Origin: Chloroflexota bacterium
GTDB taxonomy: Bacteria > Chloroflexota > Dehalococcoidia > Lucifugimonadales > UBA3495
DNA length: 64,000 bases
Assembly: GCA_009837355.1 (NCBI GenBank)
Contig: VXTR01000035.1
Location: 1-64,000, forward strand
Direction: 5' to 3'
Under the pieces are notes generated by a model. The model saw only the letters and a list, made by a program, of their open reading frames with translations. It was not told the DNA's origin and ran no database searches. Below, in pieces: positions 49,890 through 58,500 of this stretch (positions are counted from its first letter, which is position 1; each line of letters starts with the position of its first letter). Both the position numbers and the translations under genes were made by a program.

Positions 49890-51305
49890 TTACTGACCTC
49901 CGGGGGCAACCGTGCTGCTCACGGCCTCTACGGTGAGCAGCAGGCCGTCAACGGCGATCACGCGCACGCGGCGACCGGCCGGTATCGGCGAACCGTCGCT
50001 GCTGACGCCGGACCAAGTTTCGTCATGCAAGGCGACGATGCCGCGGGGCTGCAACGGAGAAGTTACGAGTCCGGTCTGCCCAATGAGGTGTCCGGCCGAA
50101 CTGCGTCCGTCGCTGTCGGAGAGGTTGCCACCGGGCACCGTTGCCCGCCGGCTGCCGACTCGTGAGGCGATGGCTTCGTAAGCAACGTAGGCGGCGCAGA
50201 GGGTAAGGACGCCGCCCACTCCGACCAGAATCCATAGGCTGACGGAAATATCGGGGAAGTTGGCCGGCACAGCGCCGCCGCCGAAGCTGCCGAAAAGCAG
50301 CACGCCGCCGATAATCAGGCTTACCACCGCGCCAATGCCCAGTGCGCCGAAACCGGAAACAAAGATTTCCAACAATGCCAGGACGGCGGCCAGGATGATA
50401 AAGGCAACGCCGGCCCAGTTGAACGGAAGGTTGCCCAGAGCCAGAAAACCGAGGCCGAGGCAGATGACGCCGGCGATGCCAGGGCCGATAGCCCCCGGCG
50501 TCATCAGTTCGAATATGAGGCCCAGGCTGCCCAGGCTAATCAGCAGGAAGGCGATGTTGGGGTTGGCGATGAAGTCAACGAACCGCTCGTTCCAGCGCAT
50601 CTTGACTTCCTGAACGTCGGTGTCGGCGAGCCGGAGGGTTCGTTGGCCGGCCGCTGTGCTGACGGTGCGACCGTCGAGTTGGGCCAGCAGGTCGGGCAGG
50701 TCTGCGGCCAGCAGGTCGATGATGCCGGCTTCCAATGCCTCGCTGGCGCTGTAGGATGCGGCCGAGCGGACGGTTTCCTCCAGCGGGTCGGGGTTGCGTC
50801 CGCGCTCTTCGGCGATGGAGCGAATCAGGGCGGCGGCATCGTTGGTTACCTTGTCGGCCAGGGTTTCGCCGATGTCCTCGCCGCTGCCGGACACTGGCGT
50901 AGCCGCGCCAATGTTGGAGCCGGGCGCCATGGCGGCGATGTGACCAGCGGCGGTGATGAACGTTCCGGCCGAGCCGGCCTGGGCGCCCCGGGGCGATACG
51001 AACACGGCCACCGGAACGTCGGACGAAAGCAGCGTCTCCACGATGTCTCGGGTGCTGTCGTACAGGCCGCCGGGGGTATCCAGCTCGATAACCAGCAGCT
51101 CGGCGTTGGCTTCGGAGGCGTCGGCCACGGCGCGAGCAATGACGCGGGCCTTGACCGGGTTGATGGTGTCCTCAACCTTCAGCAGCAGGACAGAGCGAGT
51201 TTCCGCGTCCGCCTGGCTGTAATGGAAGCCGAATGAGTACAGGCCCAGGCAAATCAAGACGAGATACGCCACGATCAGGGGGATTCTGGTCAGGGAGACG
51301 GGCAT
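49890..51305 (-). CDS. nfeD: NfeD with ClpP-class serine protease domain
   Basis: The 471-residue protein has a signal-like segment (residues 8-28), a ClpP-class protease domain with Ser112 in AGSAGTFITAAG and Lys152 in ADKVTNDAAALIRS, and about four to five transmembrane segments between residues 250 and 390. A soluble OB-fold NfeD tail closes the protein. This is the long, protease-bearing NfeD type that pairs with stomatin. It is the first gene of the pair. The protease domain should face outside the cytoplasm. Confidence 0.94.
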   Translation of the reverse strand: MPVSLTRIPLIVAYLVLICLGLYSFGFHYSQADAETRSVLLLKVEDTINPVKARVIARAVADASEANAELLVIELDTPGGLYDSTRDIVETLLSSDVPVAVFVSPRGAQAGSAGTFITAAGHIAAMAPGSNIGAATPVSGSGEDIGETLADKVTNDAAALIRSIAEERGRNPDPLEETVRSAASYSASEALEAGIIDLLAADLPDLLAQLDGRTVSTAAGQRTLRLADTDVQEVKMRWNERFVDFIANPNIAFLLISLGSLGLIFELMTPGAIGPGIAGVICLGLGFLALGNLPFNWAGVAFIILAAVLALLEIFVSGFGALGIGAVVSLIIGGVLLFGSFGGGAVPANFPDISVSLWILVGVGGVLTLCAAYVAYEAIASRVGSRRATVPGGNLSDSDGRSSAGHLIGQTGLVTSPLQPRGIVALHDETWSGVSSDGSPIPAGRRVRVIAVDGLLLTVEAVSSTVAPGGQ

Positions 51306-51361
51306 CGTACATCACCTGATACCATCATCAGACCCACGTCGTAATATGTCAATCGGTGAAT

Positions 51362-51385
51362 CCTTCGACAAGCTCAGGATGAGCG
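51362..51385 (+). repeat. Dispersed TTCGACAAGCTCAGGATGAG repeat, copy 2
   Basis: This is the second copy of the element at 8316-8340, differing at one position within the core. It lies between nfeD and the crotonase-like gene. Confidence 0.6.
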
Positions 51386-51410
51386 AGTGCCCTTGACGAT
51401 AGCGGGCGGT

Positions 51411-51439
51411 TTGACGATGGCGTAGCGTGCCAATACAAT
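51411..51439 (+). promoter_or_regulatory. Sigma70-like promoter for the crotonase gene
   Basis: TTGACG (51411-51416) is followed after exactly 17 bases by TACAAT (51434-51439). The start codon is 39 bases further on. Confidence 0.7.
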
Positions 51440-51477
51440 GCGGACAATTACGGAGCGCTAGAGGAGCGGAGTTTTCA

Positions 51478-52338
51478 ATGGACTACCAGTACATTCTATA
51501 CGAGAAGGAACGAGTATCCCGTTTTGAGGGCAGTGGCGAACGTCGGCGGGAGAAAGTGGGGCACGTGGCCTTTCTCACCATGAACCGTCCCGAGGTACTA
51601 AACGCGATGAACCGGCAGCTCACTGAAGAGTTGCACGACGCGGTGCGCTGCGCCAACGAGGACGACGAAATCGGCTGCATCGTCATCACTGGCGCGGACA
51701 CGCACCCGCGAGTGCCGGCGTTCACGGCAGGCGGTGACATCCACCAACAGCGGGAAGACCAGGCGGCGTTGAACGCGGGAACCTTGACCCGCGAAGACAT
51801 GGACGCCCAATCGGCCAAACGTCAGCGGGGGAGCTACGAGGTCAGCGCGTCGGCGAAACCGGTGATCGGGATGATTAACGGGCTGGCTTACGGCGGCGGC
51901 GCGGTGCTGTCATCGTCCCTAGACATTCGGATCGGTTCCGATGCGGCGCGGTTCCGCTTCCTGGCGGCGGCCTACGGGCGCATCAACTCCACCTGGACGC
52001 TGGTGAACCAGGTGGGTTGGCCGCAAGCGAAAGAGCTGCTGTTCACGGCACGGATTGTGGAGGCGGAAGAAGCCTACCGCATCGGCCTGCTGAACCACCT
52101 GGTTCCATCCTACCGGCTGCGACAGAAGACCATGGAAGTTGCCACGGAGATTGCCACCAACGACGTCCCTTCCGTGATTGGCATCAAACGGCTGTTGCTG
52201 CAGCACATGGGCGGGACGTTGGAAGAGCAGTGGGCAAACGAAAAGGACTTCACCACCAACGTTCTGCGCGGTACGCTGGCTGAGGAAGCGTTCCCTGAAT
52301 TCCTGGCCCGGCGAGGTCGTCCGGTTCGCAGCGCCTAG
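51478..52338 (+). CDS. Crotonase-fold protein lacking canonical glutamates
   Basis: The 286-residue protein is a member of the enoyl-CoA hydratase/isomerase superfamily: NRPEVLNAMNRQLTEELHDA at the start, AFTAGGDIHQQ at the first oxyanion position, and GMINGLAYGGGAVLSSSLDI for the second. The Glu of the hydratase motif GGxxEL is replaced here (GGGAVL), and the usual 'PEx..G' Glu reads FLAAAYGRI. Hydration by the Glu pair is therefore unlikely; another crotonase reaction or a non-catalytic role fits better. It is a single gene with its own promoter and terminator. Confidence 0.9.
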   Translation: MDYQYILYEKERVSRFEGSGERRREKVGHVAFLTMNRPEVLNAMNRQLTEELHDAVRCANEDDEIGCIVITGADTHPRVPAFTAGGDIHQQREDQAALNAGTLTREDMDAQSAKRQRGSYEVSASAKPVIGMINGLAYGGGAVLSSSLDIRIGSDAARFRFLAAAYGRINSTWTLVNQVGWPQAKELLFTARIVEAEEAYRIGLLNHLVPSYRLRQKTMEVATEIATNDVPSVIGIKRLLLQHMGGTLEEQWANEKDFTTNVLRGTLAEEAFPEFLARRGRPVRSA

Positions 52339-52364
52339 AGTTACGCCCGGAAGGTATTTGAAGA

Positions 52365-52393
52365 CCCCTCCCAGATTGCCGGGAGGGGTTTTT
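52365..52393 (+). terminator. Rho-independent terminator after the crotonase gene
   Basis: CCCCTCCC pairs perfectly with GGGAGGGG over an 8-base loop, followed by five T. It sits between convergent genes. Confidence 0.85.
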
Positions 52394-52397
52394 GCAA

Positions 52398-52790
52398 TCA
52401 GCCGTTGATGTGGCGATGTTGCAGATAGCCCGGGAGTAATTCGGTATCGCCTTCCCAAGTCAGGTTTCCCTTCCCGTCGATGACCGAGTAGGAAACGGGC
52501 TGACGAACGATTGAACCGGCGACGATGTTTTTGCGGCGTTGCTCGGGCTGCTGGGCGAGTAGCTGGGTATCGCCTTCCCACGAGACATTGCCATCGGCGT
52601 CAACGACGGCGTAGGAGACGGGCTCGTCCCCGGCTGGCCGGACGTCCGGCATCGCGTAATCAAGATAGCGACTGGTCAGGGTATTGGCGATGGGCTGCAC
52701 CGGTGTCATTGCCTTGATGACGATAGGCTGGTCCAGGATGGTCTCCAGCATCCGGTTCATCCGGTTGATGTTGTTCTGTACGATAGGCAT
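52398..52790 (-). CDS. Uncharacterised protein with two internal repeats
   Basis: The 130-residue protein has two copies of a segment of about 23 residues: PVSYAVVDADGNVSWEGDT near residue 58 and PVSYSVIDGKGNLTWEGDT near residue 98. Each has the form xPVSYxVxDxxGNxxWEGDTxLL and is spaced by about 40 residues. The N-terminal 45 residues are helical (MNRMLETILDQPIVIKAMTP). I recognise no family. It may be a beta-hairpin or dockerin-like ligand module. A promoter (CTGACA, 18 bases, TATAAT) precedes it. Confidence 0.7.
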   Translation of the reverse strand: MPIVQNNINRMNRMLETILDQPIVIKAMTPVQPIANTLTSRYLDYAMPDVRPAGDEPVSYAVVDADGNVSWEGDTQLLAQQPEQRRKNIVAGSIVRQPVSYSVIDGKGNLTWEGDTELLPGYLQHRHING

Positions 52791-52824
52791 GGCTTCCCTC
52801 CCGGCTCACCAGTGTTGAATGTTT

Positions 52825-52854
52825 ATTATACAGGTTTTGCACCGACCGTGTCAG
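52825..52854 (-). promoter_or_regulatory. Promoter of the repeat-protein gene
   Basis: On the minus strand CTGACA (52854-52849) and TATAAT (52830-52825) are 18 bases apart. The ATG at 52790 follows 34 bases after the -10. Confidence 0.55.
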
Positions 52855-52860
52855 GGGCGG

Positions 52861-53475
52861 CTAGCCGTCCAGGGTACCCTTGGTGCTGGGAACCTGCCCG
52901 ACGGCTCGGGGGTCAGGTTCCACGGCGTCGCGGAGGGCGCGGGCCAGGGCCTTGCAAAGCGCTTCGGCTTTGTGGTGAGGGCTGACGCCAGCCAGTACCC
53001 TGGCGTGGAGGTTGATACGGGCTTCGATGGCAAAGGATTCCAGGAAGTGGGCCACCAGATCGCCGGACAGGGTTTCCACCATGGTGTCGTCAAGCGTGGT
53101 ATCAACCGACGCGTAAGGCCGTCCGCTCCAATCCACGGCGACCATCACCAGGGTTTCGTCCAGAGGCACGATGGCGTGGCCCATGCGTCGGATGCCGCGG
53201 GGTTCGCCCAGAGCCTGGGCGAAAGCGCGCCCCAACATGATGGCGGTGTCTTCCACCAGGTGGTGCCAGCCGACATGGGTGTCCCCCTGTGCGTTGACCT
53301 CGATGTCAAAGAGGCCGTGGCGGGCAATCTGGCTGACCATGTGGTCCAGGAAGCCGTTGCCGGTGTCAACATCGTAGTGACCCTGTCCGTCCAGGTTGAC
53401 AGTGATGGAGATGCTGGTCTCGGCGGTGGCGCGCTGCAAGCTGGCAGTGCGGGCCGGAACTTCGGGCGTGGTCAT
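52861..53475 (-). CDS. hisB: Imidazoleglycerol-phosphate dehydratase
   Basis: This 204-residue enzyme catalyses the seventh step of histidine synthesis. The manganese-binding motifs are clear: NGFLDHMVSQIARHG near residue 40, HVGWHHLVEDTAIMLG near residue 70, and the second-half equivalents HFLESFAIEARINLH and SPHHKAEALCKALARAL. It is monofunctional, with no phosphatase domain. The start is 1 base from the hisC stop, so the two genes form a transcriptional pair. It is the last his gene in this window. Confidence 0.96.
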   Translation of the reverse strand: MTTPEVPARTASLQRATAETSISITVNLDGQGHYDVDTGNGFLDHMVSQIARHGLFDIEVNAQGDTHVGWHHLVEDTAIMLGRAFAQALGEPRGIRRMGHAIVPLDETLVMVAVDWSGRPYASVDTTLDDTMVETLSGDLVAHFLESFAIEARINLHARVLAGVSPHHKAEALCKALARALRDAVEPDPRAVGQVPSTKGTLDG

Positions 53476-53476
53476 G

Positions 53477-54571
53477 TCAGTCCACTCCCAAGACGGCGCG
53501 GAATCCGGCGATTACCGCGTCGGTCTCTTCGGGTTTACCCACGCTGGAACGGATGTAGTCGCGCAGCAGGTCGTTGTCGAAGTAACGCAGGAAGACGCCC
53601 CGGCGACACATTGCTTCATAGACCTCGCGGCCCCGTCCGTCGGGCATCTTGCAGAGGATGAAGTTGGCCTGGGACGGCCACACCTTGATTCCGGGGATTT
53701 CGCACAGCAGCCGGTACATGCGGGCCCGCTCGGTGACGATGGCGTCAACCCGCTCCAGCAGGTGGGCCGTGTCGGCCAGGGAGGCCAGCAGGGCGACTTC
53801 GGCGGCGAGGTTGACGTTGTAAGGCGGTTTCATGCCCATCATGGTAGCGGCCAGCTCGGTGTCCATGGCGCCAGCGCCGATGCGGAGGCCGGCCAGGCCG
53901 GCCCACTTGCTGAAGGTGCGGAGAACCACCAGGTTGCGATATTCGGGCAGCAGGGGCATCAGGGTCCGGCCGCAGAAGTCGTGGTAGGCTTCGTCGGCCA
54001 CCACCAGCAGGCCGGTGTCCAGCAGGGCGCGGGCCTGGGCTTCGCTGACCAGGTTGCCGGTGGGATTGTTGGGACTGGGGAAAAAGATGATTTTGGTGCG
54101 GGGCGTGATAGCGCCCTTGATGGCCTCGATGTCGATGTCAAAGTTGTCGTCGCGGGGCACGGACACGGCGCGGGCGCCGGCCACGTCGGCGGAGAAAGAG
54201 TACATTCCGAAGGTGGGCACCGGGATGATGATTTCATCGTCCGGGGACAGGAACATACGCATCAGCAGGTCGATGATTTCGTCGCTGCCGTTGCCGGCGA
54301 CGATATGCTCCTCGGGTACGCTGAGGTAGTCGGACAGGGCGGCGCGCAGGCGGCGCTGGGCCGGGTCGGGGTAGTGGTTGTAGTCCTGAAAGCTGCCCAG
54401 GGCTTCGGCGACCTGGGGCGACGGGCCGTAGGGGTTTTCGTTGCCGTTGAGCCGGATGACCCGATCCAGGGGTATGCCGGCTTCCTCGGCCAGGGTTTCG
54501 CTGGGAGAAACGCCCTCGTAGGTTTTGAGGCGGCTGATGTGGGGGAGCAGCAGGTCTTCGACGTCAGGCAT
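53477..54571 (-). CDS. hisC: Histidinol-phosphate aminotransferase
   Basis: The 364-residue PLP aminotransferase converts imidazoleacetol phosphate to histidinol phosphate. It shows RLNGNENPYGPSPQVAEAL near the start, NPNNPTGNL, VVADEAYHDFCG, and the PLP lysine in TFSKWAGLAGLRIG. It is well within the normal length range. Its ATG is preceded by a 682-base non-coding stretch rather than by hisD, so transcription must start or continue across the restriction island. The start has GGAAGT nearby. Confidence 0.95.
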   Translation of the reverse strand: MPDVEDLLLPHISRLKTYEGVSPSETLAEEAGIPLDRVIRLNGNENPYGPSPQVAEALGSFQDYNHYPDPAQRRLRAALSDYLSVPEEHIVAGNGSDEIIDLLMRMFLSPDDEIIIPVPTFGMYSFSADVAGARAVSVPRDDNFDIDIEAIKGAITPRTKIIFFPSPNNPTGNLVSEAQARALLDTGLLVVADEAYHDFCGRTLMPLLPEYRNLVVLRTFSKWAGLAGLRIGAGAMDTELAATMMGMKPPYNVNLAAEVALLASLADTAHLLERVDAIVTERARMYRLLCEIPGIKVWPSQANFILCKMPDGRGREVYEAMCRRGVFLRYFDNDLLRDYIRSSVGKPEETDAVIAGFRAVLGVD

Positions 54572-55253
54572 CAGTGTACTTCCGATAGGTCAGCGGGTGT
54601 GGGTGGCGGCGGGGCAATCCGCATTCACTTTATAAGGATTGGGGCCGGGGCGCAACCACCCATACGCACTGACGGGAACCGTCTTGGCTACGTTGGCTTG
54701 GGGTTTATAGTGGTTGGCCTCCGGTGGGTTGTCAGAATCAGGATTCACGGGATTTTGGGATTTTCAAGATTTTGGGTAGCCTGCGAGAGGTAAGGTGGTC
54801 GTTGTCAGCCCCACGGCCGGGGGTTAGTTCGCACTCCCACATAGGTGTTTTTGTGACGGAGACCTCCGGCAGGTCCGGGGATCTGGGGCCCGTCAATGGC
54901 CGCAGTGGTATCGCGCCGTGCCACACCTGGTCTTTCTCCCTGGCTGCAATTAGCCGGGATGGCAGCAGTGGCCGCTCCGGTGTCACGTCTGGTGTTTTGT
55001 GACGGTAATCTCGATCCGTCAATGGCAGCAGTGACCGCTCCGACGTGCGATTATAGGATTTGCTGACGGTTGTGGCCGTCGACGACCGGAACCGTGATGG
55101 TTCTGATTTACCTCTCGTTGCAGGCTGTGGGTTACCGATGGTTTCGCTAGCGATGAGGCTATTATGAACGGACGTTCTATGGTTTGTCAATGGGCCGGCG
55201 TCGGTGATTTTAGCAGATTTGGGAAAGTGGGCACTGGGAGGGGTTGCGGTTGG
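54572..55253. other. 682-base non-coding stretch between hisC and the toxin gene
   Basis: No convincing gene is present. The hisC side may hold a weak minus-strand promoter (TATAAA at 54629-54634). From about 54733 to 54775 the sequence is AT-rich and simple (GGGATTTTGGGATTTTCAAG). From 54833 to about 55084 there are degenerate repeats with a 63-base spacing. A 150-codon minus-strand frame crosses the repeats but has low-complexity, repeat-driven content and no ribosome site. The stretch looks like an insertion border or a decayed sequence. Confidence 0.6.
54833..55084 (+). repeat. Degenerate 63-base-period repeats
   Basis: The word ATGGC(A/C)GCAGTG begins at 54896, 54959 and 55022, exactly 63 bases apart. 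The preceding CCGTCA is present at two of the junctions, and GCCGCTCCG/ACCGCTCCG follows at two. A GGTGTTTT(T)GTGACGG word also occurs twice (54844, 54992). Similarity between units is partial. Confidence 0.5.
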
Positions 55254-55577
55254 CTAGAACTGGCTGCGCACGGCGGCGAGGATTTCAGCCAGCTTGGCGT
55301 CGGTGAGGCGGGCGACGGTGTTGCCGAATCTACTTTCGGCAAGGGTAGCCAGCCGGTCGGGGCGCACCTTGCTATCCGGGTCTAAGCTTCCAGCGAGCAA
55401 ATCGGCCGGGCTGATGGGTATCGCTCGGAGGTGCGGTATCTTGCTCGTAGTTACCGGACAAACTATCCAGTCCGCGTATCTGCCGTTGCCGACATCCGCC
55501 AGTAGGACGGTCGGACGGGGTTTCGCGTCGGCGCTGTCGGCATAGGGAAAGGGCAAAATGACGATATCGCCAACCAT
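55254..55577 (-). CDS. PemK/MazF-family toxin-like protein
   Basis: The 107-residue protein starts MVGDIVILPFPYADSADAKP, followed by RPTVLLADVGNGRYADWIVC, the MazF/PemK beta-barrel signature, with TSKIPHLRAIPIS and DSKVRPDRLATLAES completing the RNase-type core. Such proteins cleave mRNA and are usually held by an antitoxin gene directly upstream. Here the upstream neighbour, ending 2 bases before the start, is the restriction-modification gene and no antitoxin is visible. The start at 55577 was preferred over 55622, which overlaps that gene. Confidence 0.86.
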   Translation of the reverse strand: MVGDIVILPFPYADSADAKPRPTVLLADVGNGRYADWIVCPVTTSKIPHLRAIPISPADLLAGSLDPDSKVRPDRLATLAESRFGNTVARLTDAKLAEILAAVRSQF

Positions 55578-55579
55578 GG

Positions 55580-58500
55580 TTAATCTTTCTGCTCCCGAAT
55601 GTCGGGCAACGAGGCTAACCATGCCTGGTATTCGGGATCATCATCAGATTCGTCGTAGTAGGAGTTAAAGGCCTCCAGGGCCATGGTCTCCCACTCGTTT
55701 TTTCCCCGGTCGTCGAAGACGATGAGGTGGCCGTCTTCCCAATAAGCCATCCCGTCCACAATGGCCATGGTTTTGACGCTGACGGTGCAGACGCGTTGCA
55801 GCAGGTCGATTACCGGTTCCTTGTAGTCGGCGAAGCGGTAGGTGTTGAAGCGCTCGCGGATGGTGGGGTCGCGGGGTTTCTTTTCCTTGTACTGGTCGAG
55901 AACCCACTCCAGGGCGGAGCGGCTGCCCAGCCGGTAGCGCCAGGTGGCTTCGGGGATGCCGGCCAGCGTAGTCACGGTGGTTCCGTCGTCCAGGGTGATG
56001 ACGCCGCCGGACGTATTGGCGAGCAGGCGGGTTTTGTACGGTTTCGGACTGGGCCGGTCGTGTCGTTCCAGCGGGTAAGGTTCGGCGGATTCAAAGCCGA
56101 TGTGCAAGTCCAGAAGTTGCTGGCCCATTTTGGCCCAGGCATCAAAGTCGTGGTAGAGGGGCAGACGGGGGAACTCGCGCAGGAGGTCAACCTGGTAGTC
56201 GTGGCGGTACACCGGGTCGTGGAGGACGGCGTAGGTGTAGGCGAACACGTCCTCGGCGGTAATGCCGTCGGGATAGGTGGCGTCGAAGTGGTCGCCCCAC
56301 TGCTCACGGTAGTGGTCGTTGATGCGTTGGAGGCCCCACTGGGTGATGTTGCTGACCCGCTGGTCGTCGGGCGCGTAGCGGTAGAGGGGGAGGCATTGGG
56401 TGTCGCCGGTGAAGTGCCAATCGGTTAATCTGCTGGCCGCCAGAACGTAGAAATGCCGACCGTTCATGCTGAAATTGATGACTTGGTTAGGCTGTTTCAA
56501 ATCCAGCCCAAATATATCGTAATGATTGCTGGTGAGCACGTCGTTCATCGTGAAGTCGGCGAAGTGATGTTTTATGACAAATGGGCGATACAGCGACTGA
56601 ATGCGGTTTGCTTCGCTGTAGACAATGCGGTGCCCGCGCTGAAATTCGTTGCGCAAGTCGCGGCTCCACTTGATGACAGGGTTGTACGACTTGTCGTCTT
56701 CGTCGAGGAATCCGTTGTAGGTATCGGCAAAGAAAAGATATTTGCTTCGCAGATTGTCAGCCGAAAAGTCATACACCCACCCGTCGCGAGCGGTATTGAC
56801 ACCGGGCGTGCTGAGCTTAAACATCGCCTGTTCTTCCTCAACCGTCTTGGCGAACTTGGTTTCCCGGTCGGCAAGAGGAACCAGGGACCCAAAGTTGCTG
56901 TTGGACTGATTGAGCCACTGGGCATAGGCATCGGGGGTAATTTCGAGGAAATCGAAGCCGTCCATAGATTTGTTTCTGACGTAGGCAAGCTTCTCAAAGG
57001 ATCTGGCGTAGTCGTCAACGGCGTTGTAGAACACCTTGAAACCGTCGGCGCCCTTGCGGCGCACCAAGAAATAGACTGCCACGCCGACGCGGATTTTATC
57101 GTCAAAGACGTTGCCACCCTCTCGTCGTCTCTGCTCCCCGATGGTGCGAGCGTTGCCCTTCAGGTCAATGGCCCACAGCTCGTTGAACTCCTCAGCCACC
57201 ACCTTGCGAAATCCGTCATCCTGTCGAGCGTCCAGAAACGCATTGTTACTAACGAAGCCGATAATCCCATCTTCGGCTAACCTATCCGATGCCCAACGGA
57301 TGAACCGCTTGTACATATCGTACTGCTTGGTCTTTTGCGCTGAACTGTTAGCGATATAGGTATCACTAATGCGACGGTCAACGTCGGGGTATGGATCGTT
57401 GGCGGTGCCATCGTCCCACAACGTCGCGCTGGCGTTATAGGGCGGATTGCCAATGATGACACTGATGGTTTGCTCGTTCTGTTCTTGCAGTCGCATCCAG
57501 TTTTCTTGAGAAATACCGCCGAAATGCAGGTCGAGCCGACCAGTGAACGTGTCGGCGGAAGTCCCCTGCCAGTCCATGTTGTCCAGGGTGTCGACGAAGC
57601 AGAGGTTGGGGAACTCCAGGTATTGGCCGGTGCGTTCCTTGTAGGTGTACTCGATGTTGAGGTTGGCGATGTAGTAGGGGAGGATGGCGACCTCGTTGGC
57701 GTAGATTTCGTTTCGGTACTTGTGCTCCAGGCGGTCGGCGGGCAGGTAGTTGATGAGGTTGGTGATGAAGGTGCCGGTGCCGGTGGCAGGGTCGAGGATG
57801 TTGATCCTGTCGTGGGCCAGAGACTTGCCGAAGCGCTTGTCGAGCAGCCAGTCCGCTCCCCTAATGATGAAGTCCACTACCTCGTTGGGGGTATAGACGA
57901 CACCGAGGCGGTCGGCTGCCTCCGGATTGTAGGCTTGGTAAAAGTCTTCGTAGATGGCCTTGAGGAACTGCTGCTTTTCGGCGTAGTCGGCGATTTCGTC
58001 GGCGGCGCGGCCGATGGCGCCGTAGTAGGCGCGGAGGCGGTCGATGGCCTGGCGGCGCAAGTTGCCGGTGAAGAAAGTGCGCTCCAGTGCGTCCAACTGG
58101 ACAGCGATATTGTTCTCCTGGTGGAACTGGTCTTCGGCGAAGACGCGCAGGAAGATGTCCTTGGTCAGAATGTGCTGCAAGAGCATCTCTCGGACCTGCT
58201 CAGGAGACACCCAGGGGCCGATGGTACGGTGGCACAGCGTGAGGAAAACGTCGGCAGCGGCGTGATATTCGGCGTTGTTGGCCTCCGCGTCGGCCACAGC
58301 CTCCCGCAGGGCCTCCAGAACCCAGGGCAGGTCGGCCCGGAACTGCTCCCTGGCTCGGCGAAACTCCCAAATCTCCGGTAGCTCGTAGTCCAAGAATTGG
58401 TTGATAATCCAGTCCAGCTCGCGGGGGCGGGACATATCCACCCGCATAATCATGCTGCCGTTCTGGTAGAGGACGGCGGTTTGGGAATCCTCGAAAAGGA

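Noticed and set aside
54738..55190. 150-codon minus-strand frame in the gap between hisC and the toxin
   Set aside because: It is driven by the degenerate repeats, has no ribosome site, and its sequence is low in complexity.
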